The notes under the pieces: model-generated
What the model was told of the DNA's origin: nothing
Seen by the model: only the letters and a program-made list of their open reading frames with translations
Database searches by the model: none
Translations under genes and position numbers: made by a program
Part shown: positions 1 through 4,970 of the stretch, in pieces
Layout of the letters: each line of letters begins with the position of its first letter
Numbering within the stretch: the stretch's first letter is position 1
From: CAZGYE01 sp964530165
GTDB taxonomy: Bacteria > Planctomycetota > Planctomycetia > Planctomycetales > Planctomycetaceae
DNA length: 9,535 nt
Assembly: GCA_964530165.1 (NCBI GenBank)
Contig: CAZGYE010000233.1
Span: 1 to 9,535, forward strand
Direction of reading: 5' to 3'

Positions 1-202
1 GGGGCCGATGAAAAGACGGTAAAGACGCTTCTGCTGTTTGGTTTGGTAGTTGAAAGCCGGTTGTGCGGGCTGAGTGGATCGATTCCAACAAACGGCTTTC
101 CCGGCGACAAAAATTGTTTTCGTTCGAGCGGTTCGAGCGTCGATTCTTTCCTGTAAGTCGAGCCGGAGCTTCGTTCGTCCGCATGCTGAAGAGGAAACAT
201 CC
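1..202. other. Non-coding left edge, upstream of the first gene
   Basis: No convincing gene is seen here. The reading frame of the downstream gene is open from position 74, but the residues it would add (Arg/Ser/Val-rich) look like translated non-coding DNA, and a much better start with a ribosome binding site lies at 203. The 9-mer GTTCGAGCG is duplicated in tandem at 122-139. No clear promoter hexamers were found. The segment probably holds the leader of the 203-511 gene. Confidence 0.5.
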
Positions 203-511
203 ATGTTGAACGGTAACCGCGCTGAGGTCGAAAACGTCGATTTCGTCAGCGAGCTGCGACTGCGGCGCTGGGCGCGCGCGAACTACGTTCCGCCGAAACA
301 GCGGAGCGGCACATGGCATCGGGTCGTCTTGGAGGAGATGTGCTCGAAGGACGCGGAATTGGATGCGCAGGCGCGAAATTGTGCGGTTTCCTCGTCATAC
401 GTTCCGTTGGCGCCGACGACCTTCCATACTCGGCACGACGGCCATGCCGATCAGTCTGACCCCAACCTGCTCCGAGAGATCGAGCGATTTGAGATCTATG
501 TGCACGGCTGA
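203..511 (+). CDS. Small conserved hypothetical protein (RLRRWAR family), 102 aa
   Basis: The function is unknown. The protein is short, soluble-looking and charged, with no signal peptide or membrane segment. Its core reads ELRLRRWARANYVPPKQR, then TWHRVVLEEM and CSKDAELDAQ, and a tail with SSYVPLAPT. From memory, proteins of this pattern (basic RLRRWAR-x-NYVP, then W-H-x-V-V-L-E-E-M and a K-D-x-E-L helix) are common small uncharacterised proteins in planctomycetes; this could not be checked here. The ATG at 203 was chosen because GAGGAA lies at 191-196, six bases upstream, whereas the earlier in-frame ATG at 74 adds 43 low-complexity residues. The gene converges on the MotB-like gene with a 14-base gap that contains the palindrome TGCCGGCA (513-520) but no clear terminator. 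Confidence 0.72.
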   Translation: MLNGNRAEVENVDFVSELRLRRWARANYVPPKQRSGTWHRVVLEEMCSKDAELDAQARNCAVSSSYVPLAPTTFHTRHDGHADQSDPNLLREIERFEIYVHG

Positions 512-525
512 TGCCGGCAGGTTTC

Positions 526-1248
526 TCAGTGGACGGTTTCTCTCGGGCCGACGTACTCGGCCGTGAATGCGTTGAGAATGCGAATCTCCGCCCGGTCGAG
601 TGGTCCCCGGCGGTCCTCGCCGCTGTTTCGCGGCGGTTCGGTATCCCCAGCGGCGGTAATCCGCATTCGTTCCTGCGCGACGCCCTGTCGCTTCAGGAAG
701 CTGAGCACATTGCGCCCCCGTTCGTAAGTCAGCGCTCGCTTCTCGGAGTCGGAGAGATTGCCGCCGGGCGACGTGTGGGCGCGAATGTCGATTTTATTCG
801 GCTTGCCGGCCAACTGTTTCGCGATCTCCTCCAACTGCTCGCGGGCCTTCTCCGAGAGCTCCACGCCGTCGCGAGAGAAAGGCAGTGGGTCGCCGACCGG
901 AAGTGATGTCCCTTCGCGTGTCCGGAAAACGCGAACGTCTTGACCTTCGATGGCTTTCGTCTTGACGCCCCCGAAGCCCGTATCGTCATCGGTGAACGAA
1001 CCGAGTGCATCCAGATGAGAAATCAGACTGTTCAGTGGAAAGCTCTTACCCGGCGGCGCAACCGGACCGGTACGATACCCCACATACTGCTCAATCGCGT
1101 TGAGAACGGCGCGGTATTTCCGATCGGCGATCACTTCACTCAGCGAGACCAGCATGATGAAAAATGTCAGCAGCAGCGACATCATGTCACCGTAGGTGAC
1201 CACCCAGTCCGGTACGCCGGCAGCCTCGTCGTCTTCGTTCGCCGCCAC
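526..1248 (-). CDS. MotB/OmpA-family inner-membrane, peptidoglycan-binding protein, about 240 aa
   Basis: This resembles the stator subunit MotB, or a related ion-channel partner protein: a short cytoplasmic N-terminus, one membrane helix, then a periplasmic OmpA domain that binds peptidoglycan. From the GTG at 1248, residues 12-31 read VPDWVVTYGDMMSLLLTFFI, the typical MotB plug/helix; Asp21 in YGD matches the proton-carrying Asp of MotB. The OmpA-like domain fills roughly residues 130-235, with DIRAHTSPGG, TYERGRNVLSFL and LDRAEIRIL as the peptidoglycan-binding motif region. The frame stays open upstream to 1410, but those residues (three repeats of INSQRET and similar) are translated DNA repeats. 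AGGAG at 1257-1261 sits 8 bases before the GTG; a TTG at 1251 is a weaker alternative. No MotA-type partner is visible, so the gene may be an orphan MotB or a diverged envelope anchor. The family call is firm, the flagellar role is not. Confidence 0.82.
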   Translation of the reverse strand: MAANEDDEAAGVPDWVVTYGDMMSLLLTFFIMLVSLSEVIADRKYRAVLNAIEQYVGYRTGPVAPPGKSFPLNSLISHLDALGSFTDDDTGFGGVKTKAIEGQDVRVFRTREGTSLPVGDPLPFSRDGVELSEKAREQLEEIAKQLAGKPNKIDIRAHTSPGGNLSDSEKRALTYERGRNVLSFLKRQGVAQERMRITAAGDTEPPRNSGEDRRGPLDRAEIRILNAFTAEYVGPRETVH

Positions 1249-1277
1249 CAATTCGGCTCCTAGAATCGCCGACAACA

Positions 1278-1340
1278 GTTGCGAGTTGATCGTCTCGCGT
1301 TGCGAGTTGATCGTCTCGCGTTGCGAGTTGATCGTCTTCT
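1278..1340. repeat. 21-base tandem repeat, three units (left array)
   Basis: Three head-to-tail units lie at 1278-1298, 1299-1319 and 1320-1340. The first two are identical; the third changes in its last three bases, where it runs into the composite heptamer element. Each unit begins GTTGCGAGTTGATC and ends GTCTCGC, so it can be read as three diverged heptamers. Each unit also carries a small inverted repeat, GCGAG and CTCGC around eight bases. The array ends 16 bases upstream of the AGGAG site of the MotB-like gene. There are no unique spacers, so it is not a CRISPR array. Confidence 0.93.
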
Positions 1341-1471
1341 GCTTCGGCCGAAAGCCTAAATCGCAGGTGGGAAGTCGGAAATCGGGACCATCAAACTCCG
1401 CATTCCGCACTCGGCCTCGGAGACTCTCAACTCTCCACTCTCCACTCTCGACTCGGCTCCCTCAACTCTTG
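1332..1471 (+). repeat. Composite heptamer element, copy A
   Basis: The order is: a conserved leader at 1332-1371 containing GGCCGAAAGCC and AAATCGCAGGTGG; two units of AAGTCGG/AAATCGG (1372-1385); a spacer beginning GACCATC; three units of the CAYTCCG type (1394-1414); the spacer CCTCGGAG (1415-1422); then seven increasingly diverged 7-base units starting ACTC (1423-1471). The modules, spacers and order match copy B at 2977-3139, but the copy numbers differ (2-3-7 here, 4-6-5 there). Read on the minus strand it yields the spurious N-terminal extension of the MotB-like frame. Read on the plus strand, the leader encodes FCFGRKPKSQV, the same peptide found at the PQQ-protein tail. Confidence 0.85.
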
Positions 1472-1549
1472 ACGGACTTTTGCAAATCTCCGTGGGACTG
1501 GGCGTCTGAGGGGTGAATCCTTCGGGCCAGGTAATTTACGTCGACCTCA
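1472..1549. other. Unassigned spacer between copy A and the right repeat arm
   Basis: Nothing recognisable was found here: no gene, no promoter hexamers with good spacing, and no strong hairpin. It lies inside the inverted repeat, immediately right of the decaying heptamer array. Confidence 0.4.
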
Positions 1550-1594
1550 AACTCGCAACGCGAGACGATCAACTCGCAACGCGAGACGATCAAC
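1550..1594. repeat. 21-base tandem repeat, inverted right array
   Basis: A partial unit (1550-1559), a full unit (1560-1580) and a second partial unit (1581-1594) of the 21-base repeat lie here in inverted orientation. Together they form the right arm of the 45-base perfect inverted repeat. The array lies 57 bases upstream of the -35 hexamer of the predicted operon promoter. Confidence 0.92.
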
Positions 1595-1650
1595 AGGCCA
1601 CGACGCCGAAGGCGAACGCCCCATGCTCCCAGACAATCAGCGTCGCCAAA

Positions 1651-1679
1651 TTGCCATCTGCGCCGCGGTTTCTTACAAT
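1651..1679 (+). promoter_or_regulatory. Predicted sigma70-type promoter of the PQQ/thioesterase/ABC operon
   Basis: TTGCCA (1651-1656) and TACAAT (1674-1679) are separated by exactly 17 bases, close to the sigma70 consensus. Transcription would begin near 1685-1687, only a few bases before the ATG at 1692, so the first gene would have an almost absent leader. The location at the start of a multi-gene + strand run supports it. No operator was identified; the inverted 21-base array ends 56 bases before the -35. Confidence 0.55.
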
Positions 1680-1691
1680 GAATTGAGTGGA

Positions 1692-3149
1692 ATGCGCCTA
1701 TTCAACCAATCATCGCGATTCATAAGCTCCCCTGGCAGCGTGACGGCGGCCCTCGTGTGCCTGGCGCTGGCAGCGAATACATTTCGATACGCCTGTACAG
1801 AGCATCCGTCGCTCTGGTTCGACGACGCTTGGATCGTTGGCGAAGCCGAGGCCGGGAACCTTCCACCGGCAAAACCCGCCGGCGGCAAAAAAGGCGACGT
1901 GAGGAACTCCAAATTGCCGCCGCCGGGACCGACCAGTTGGGCGTCTTTCCGCAACGGCAACCAGCAGTTGGGTATCGCGACGAGCAAGCTGCCCGACGAG
2001 CTGGAGCTGTTGTGGAAGTACAAAGCGACCGACGGCGTACCGGCAACCGCGGCCATTGTCGGCGATCGGGTTTATGTCGGCTTGCTGAAGGGCGAGCTGG
2101 TCTGCCTCGACCTCAAATCGGGCAAGAAAATCTGGGGCTACCGCTCGATCGACGATCCCGATCCCAACACGTTTGCCCCCGGATTCAAGGCCGGGGCCCG
2201 GGTGACGGCCGATGCTGTTTACATCGGCGATGAGGACGGTCTGTTTCACGCCGTCCTTCGGGCGACCGGGAAGAAGAAGTGGGTCTTCCAGACGGACGCG
2301 GAAATCGCCGGCTGTGCCGCCATTATCGGCGATCACGTCATCATCGGCTCGCACGATAGTTTTTTGTACTGTCTGCAGGCGGCCGACGGCTCGGTCGTCT
2401 GGAAGTTCCAGACTCAAAATCGCGTGAACTGCTCGCCTGCCATCTCGGGCAAGTTTACGTTTGTCGCCGGCTGCGACGAACACCTGCGCGTGATCGACGT
2501 CGACTCTGGCAAACAAAAAGGCGACATCGACCTGGAGACCTACCTGATCGCCTCACCGGCGGTCATGGGCGACATGCTCTACGTCGGCACGTATGCCAGC
2601 GAAGTCGTCGCCGTCGACTGGAAGAAGGAGAAAATCGTCTGGCGGTACAAGGACCCCAAGCGCGAGTTCCCGTACCACGCGTCGGCGGCGGTCACAAGCG
2701 AGTATGTCCTCGTCGGCGGCCGAGACAAGCAGATGCACTGCATCGACCGCAAATCGGGTGAACAGGTTTGGGTCTTCCCCACGCGCGGGCGCGTCGACAG
2801 TTCGCCGGTCGTCGTCGGCGACCGGGTGTTTTTCGGTTCCAGCGACCGCAATCTTTACGCGCTGCGTCTGAAAGACGGCAAGCAGATCTGGAAGTTCAAC
2901 GCCGGCGGGGAAATCACCGCCTCGCCGGCGGTCGGTGAAGGACACCTCGTGATCGGCTCGGAAGGCAGCGAAGGGTTCGTCTTTTGTTTTGGCCGAAAGC
3001 CGAAATCGCAGGTGGAAAGTCGGAAGTCAGAAGTCGGAAATCGGGACCATCACACTCCGCATTCCCCATTCCGCATTCCGCACTCCGCATTCGGCCTCGG
3101 AGACACTCAACACTCAACACTCAACACTCAACACTCAACTTTTCAATGA
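1692..3149 (+). CDS. Secreted or anchored PQQ-type beta-propeller protein (BamB-like fold), 485 aa
   Basis: The protein is predicted to lie outside the cytoplasm and act as a protein-interaction or scaffold propeller; the repeats do not by themselves mean that PQQ is bound. Residues 1-35 have a basic start and a hydrophobic stretch, VTAALVCLALAAN, which is a signal peptide or anchor. A Pro/Lys-rich linker follows, then the lead-in SWASFRNGNQQLG. At least seven repeats follow, spaced about 40 residues, with the pattern VYVG-x-x-x-G-x-L-x-C-L-D-x-x-SGK-x-x-W (for example LVCLDLKSGKKIWGY, LYCLQAADGSVVWKF, LYALRLKDGKQIWKF). The last blade ends GFVFCFGRK near residue 435. The remaining 50 or so residues are encoded by the composite heptamer element and are not part of the fold. 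The ATG at 1692 is preferred over an in-frame ATG at 1623, because the predicted promoter lies between them and the signal-like segment then sits at the N-terminus. The stop overlaps the thioesterase start (ATGA). Confidence 0.87.
   Translation: MRLFNQSSRFISSPGSVTAALVCLALAANTFRYACTEHPSLWFDDAWIVGEAEAGNLPPAKPAGGKKGDVRNSKLPPPGPTSWASFRNGNQQLGIATSKLPDELELLWKYKATDGVPATAAIVGDRVYVGLLKGELVCLDLKSGKKIWGYRSIDDPDPNTFAPGFKAGARVTADAVYIGDEDGLFHAVLRATGKKKWVFQTDAEIAGCAAIIGDHVIIGSHDSFLYCLQAADGSVVWKFQTQNRVNCSPAISGKFTFVAGCDEHLRVIDVDSGKQKGDIDLETYLIASPAVMGDMLYVGTYASEVVAVDWKKEKIVWRYKDPKREFPYHASAAVTSEYVLVGGRDKQMHCIDRKSGEQVWVFPTRGRVDSSPVVVGDRVFFGSSDRNLYALRLKDGKQIWKFNAGGEITASPAVGEGHLVIGSEGSEGFVFCFGRKPKSQVESRKSEVGNRDHHTPHSPFRIPHSAFGLGDTQHSTLNTQHSTFQ
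2977..3139 (+). repeat. Composite heptamer element, copy B (translated)
   Basis: The leader (2977-3016) contains GGCCGAAAGCC and AAATCGCAGGTGG. It is followed by four AAGTCGG-type units (3017-3044), a spacer starting GACCATCA, six CAYTCCG-type units (3053-3094), the spacer CCTCGGAGAC, and five identical ACTCAAC units (3105-3139). It is translated as the tail of the PQQ protein. Because 7 is not a multiple of 3, three units make a 21-base cycle, which gives the seven-residue peptide period TQHSTLN for the last array in any frame. All three + strand frames are open across the element. Array 1 read on the opposite strand permutes to ACTTCCG, so all arrays resemble variants of one A-Y-T-type heptamer, with array 1 inverted. 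Confidence 0.9.
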
Positions 3150-3577
3150 TGCCCGCACAATTCACCACAACCCGCCGTGTGGAGTTCGCCGAAACCGACG
3201 CAGCGGGAATCGTGCATTTCACGTACTTCTTCCGCTACATGGAAGAAGCCGAGCATCAGTTTTTTCGGTCGCACGGATTGAGTATCATGAGGGAGCAGGA
3301 TGACGGGGCCCTCATCAGTTGGCCGCGGGTCTCGGCGTCTTGTTCGTTCGAGGCTCCCGCGTATTACGAGGACGTTCTCGAAATCCGCATGAACGTCGCC
3401 CACAAAGGTGCAAGATCTCTGACGATGAAATTCGAGTTCTGGCGGGACGAAGTGCGGATCGCCCACGGTCAGGTCAAGACGGCCTGCTGTGTCTACCGCC
3501 GCGGAGAACCGATTCGATCGATCACAATTCCCGATGAGTACAGCGAGAAGATCGAAGAGATTGGTCAAGAAAAATGA
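3146..3577 (+). CDS. Hotdog-fold acyl-CoA thioesterase, YbgC/4HBT type, 143 aa
   Basis: It is predicted to hydrolyse acyl-CoA (or acyl-ACP) thioesters in the cytoplasm; the substrate cannot be told from sequence. Near the N-terminus, RRVEFAETDAAGIVHFTYFF matches the 4HBT/YbgC active-site segment, and Asp18 in ETD is the expected catalytic residue. The long hotdog helix follows (RYMEEAEHQFF), then strands such as ISWPRVSASCSFEAPAYYED and SLTMKFEFWRDEVRIAHGQVK. The length is normal for the family. There are tandem ATG codons at 3146 and 3149; the first overlaps the PQQ stop as ATGA. Longer in-frame starts (from 2984) would only add translated repeat. No Shine-Dalgarno sequence precedes the start: the DNA there is the ACTCAAC array and TTTTCA, so translation probably depends on ribosomes finishing the PQQ gene. 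The 3' end overlaps the ATPase start, again as ATGA. Confidence 0.88.
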   Translation: MMPAQFTTTRRVEFAETDAAGIVHFTYFFRYMEEAEHQFFRSHGLSIMREQDDGALISWPRVSASCSFEAPAYYEDVLEIRMNVAHKGARSLTMKFEFWRDEVRIAHGQVKTACCVYRRGEPIRSITIPDEYSEKIEEIGQEK

Positions 3578-4296
3578 ACAACAACAGTGACCTTTCGGTC
3601 AAGGGACTCACCAAGCAATTCACCTCAGCGGCGGGACCGCTCGAAGTTCTGCGCGGGATCGACCTCCAGATGCAGCGGGGCGAGGCGTTGGCCATTACCG
3701 GGCCGTCGGGTTCCGGCAAGAGCACGCTGCTTTACTTGCTGGGAACGCTCGACCGGCCGACTAGCGGCGAAGTGCGGATTCTGGGGCGGGACCCGTTTGA
3801 AATGAACTCGGCCGCTTTGGCGAGTTACCGCAATCGACACATCGGCTTTATCTTTCAGGACCATCATCTGCTGCCGCAATGTTCGGTGCTGGAGAACGTG
3901 GTGATTCCGACGCTGGCCGGATCAGGCGCAGGCCAGTCCGAGGAAGAGCGCGCTCGCCGCTTGCTCGACCGGGTCGCTCTGGGGCCCCGCATCACGCATC
4001 GCCCGGCACAGCTTTCCGGCGGTGAACGGCAGCGCGTGGCCGTCTGTCGCGCGCTGATCAACGAGCCGGCCCTACTGTTGGCCGACGAACCGACCGGCAA
4101 CCTCGACCGGGCAACGGCCGAATCGGTCGGAACACTGCTCTTGGAACTGGCCAAGGAGCAGAACACGCTGCTGGTGTGCGTCACTCACAGCGTCGAACTC
4201 GCCGAGCGTTTCCCACGCCACAGCGAATTGCGCGACGGAAAACTCGTCGAGAGAAACGGCGAGCGGGGGGCACAAAAAGGCGAGCGGCCGGCGTAA
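3574..4296 (+). CDS. ABC transporter ATP-binding protein, LolD/MacB/YbbA type, 240 aa
   Basis: This is the cytoplasmic ATPase that powers an FtsX-type permease, here presumably the one encoded at 4971-8498. All motifs are intact: Walker A GPSGSGKST (residues 43-51), Q-loop Gln95 in FIFQDHHLLP, signature LSGGERQR (147-154), Walker B LLLADEPTGNLD (167-178) and switch His205 in VCVTHS. The DEPTGNLD form and the FQDHHLLP Q-loop are typical of the LolD/MacB/FtsE branch. The length is usual, apart from a short basic tail (RNGERGAQKGERPA) that ends inside a palindrome. The ATG at 3574 overlaps the thioesterase stop, indicating translational coupling. The permease does not follow directly, because a transposase gene lies between. 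Confidence 0.95.
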   Translation: MNNNSDLSVKGLTKQFTSAAGPLEVLRGIDLQMQRGEALAITGPSGSGKSTLLYLLGTLDRPTSGEVRILGRDPFEMNSAALASYRNRHIGFIFQDHHLLPQCSVLENVVIPTLAGSGAGQSEEERARRLLDRVALGPRITHRPAQLSGGERQRVAVCRALINEPALLLADEPTGNLDRATAESVGTLLLELAKEQNTLLVCVTHSVELAERFPRHSELRDGKLVERNGERGAQKGERPA

Positions 4297-4302
4297 GCCG
4301 GC
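4287..4302. repeat. REP-like palindrome across the ATPase stop codon
   Basis: GCCGGC (4287-4292) and GCCGGC (4297-4302) flank GTAA. This forms a 6-bp stem with a 4-base loop that holds the TAA stop of the ATPase; a G-T wobble and one C-G pair can extend it. It marks the left side of the transposase-bearing insert. There is no T-run, so it is a poor intrinsic terminator. Confidence 0.6.
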
Positions 4303-4343
4303 TGGTTGTTCCACCGTCCAATCAAGGCCCGAAACCCTCACCC

Positions 4344-4901
4344 ATGGATCGATACTGGCTGCTAACTTGGACAACCTACGGCACTTGGCTTCCCGGAAAT
4401 CGCCGTGGATTCGTCAGTCCAGTGAGAAATGCGTCCGGACTTGAGGTGGTTCACAACAGTCCGGGGACGCCATACGACAGCAATCTCTCGTCGCTCAAGG
4501 ACGATGCACGTGGAAAGATGAAAGGGCCTTCGATCCACCTCCGGCAGGACTATGCCGATGCACTGCTCTTGCAATTTAGAGAGACGGCTGAGTACAGGAA
4601 CTGGCAGCTCTGTGCAGTCGCGATCATGCCAAACCACGTGCATATTGTTGTTGGAGTGGCCGGCGATCCGCAACCATCACACATCCTAAGAGATTTCAAG
4701 AGCTATGCGAGTCGGACCCTCAATCGACAATGGTCGAAGCCTGTCAACGGAACCTGGTGGACTGAATCGGGATCGAAACGCAAGTTGCCCGATGAAGCGG
4801 CAGTTTTCGCTGTGATTCGATATGTGAAGCGGCAATTGAATCCGCTTTTGATCTGGGTTGCTGAGGACTATTCAGACGGTGCCGATAGCGGTTTTGAATG
4901 A
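4344..4901 (+). CDS. REP-associated tyrosine transposase-like protein (RAYT, Y1/HUH family), 185 aa
   Basis: It belongs to the IS200/IS605-related Y1 family: single-strand nucleases that cut and rejoin DNA at hairpins through a tyrosine. The N-terminus MDRYWLLTWTTYGTWLPGNR is a recognisable RAYT-type opening. The HUH metal site is His98-Val-His100 within IMPNHVHIVV. The likely nucleophile is Tyr160 in IRYVKRQ, with Gln164 completing the Y-x3-Q pattern. Both halves of the active site are present and the length is normal, so it may be functional. The ATG at 4344 is chosen because the family motif begins directly there; the open frame back to 4176 overlaps the ATPase gene and is Arg-rich shadow sequence. 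The ribosome binding site is weak (AAGG at 4324-4327). By eye, base use is more AT-rich than in its neighbours. It sits between the ATPase and permease of an ABC operon, with palindromes on both sides, which suggests insertion. It lacks the terminal repeats of a classic insertion sequence. Confidence 0.85.
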   Translation: MDRYWLLTWTTYGTWLPGNRRGFVSPVRNASGLEVVHNSPGTPYDSNLSSLKDDARGKMKGPSIHLRQDYADALLLQFRETAEYRNWQLCAVAIMPNHVHIVVGVAGDPQPSHILRDFKSYASRTLNRQWSKPVNGTWWTESGSKRKLPDEAAVFAVIRYVKRQLNPLLIWVAEDYSDGADSGFE

Positions 4902-4909
4902 GCCATTTG

Positions 4910-4950
4910 GCAGAACAGGAGGCTCACGCCTCCCGCTCGCCATGTTCTGC
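4910..4950. repeat. REP-like nested palindrome between transposase and permease
   Basis: The outer arms GCAGAACA (4910-4917) and TGTTCTGC (4943-4950) are perfectly complementary. Inside is a hairpin with stem GGAGGC (4918-4923), loop TCAC and stem GCCTCC (4928-4933). The element starts 8 bases after the transposase stop and ends 20 bases before the permease ATG, so it becomes the permease 5' region. It is a good candidate substrate for the neighbouring HUH enzyme. It lacks a T-run. Confidence 0.75.
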
Positions 4951-4970
4951 AATTGAACCAGAGGACAACC

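Larger units (their letters stand above)
1285..1594. repeat. Perfect 45-base inverted repeat enclosing 220 bases
   Basis: Bases 1285-1329 are the exact reverse complement of 1550-1594. The arms are built from the 21-base unit in opposite orientations: one full unit plus flanking partial units. The interior (1330-1549) holds copy A of the composite heptamer element and about 78 bases of unassigned sequence. As single strand or RNA this could fold into a long perfect stem with a 220-base loop. There is no transposase gene inside and no obvious target-site duplication, so it is not a complete insertion sequence. It could be a non-autonomous palindromic element or the product of inverted duplication of the array. 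Confidence 0.9.

Noticed and set aside
1252..1410. N-terminal extension of the MotB-like protein
   Set aside because: It encodes repeated INSQRET and element-derived residues; a start with AGGAG at good spacing lies at 1248, and the MotB motif begins right after it.
1196..1516. Plus-strand open frame ending in the heptamer element
   Set aside because: It is antisense to the MotB-like gene and otherwise consists of translated repeats; no ribosome binding site or family similarity.
1278..1594. CRISPR array
   Set aside because: The repeats are directly tandem with no unique spacers, the unit is only 21 bases, part of the array is inverted, and no cas genes are present.
1285..1594. Complete insertion sequence with 45-base terminal repeats
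   Set aside because: The 220-base interior holds no transposase and no flanking target duplication was seen; it is kept only as a repeat structure.
2984..3145. Longer N-terminus for the thioesterase
   Set aside because: The residues are translated heptamers; the hotdog domain begins just after the ATG at 3146, which overlaps the PQQ stop.
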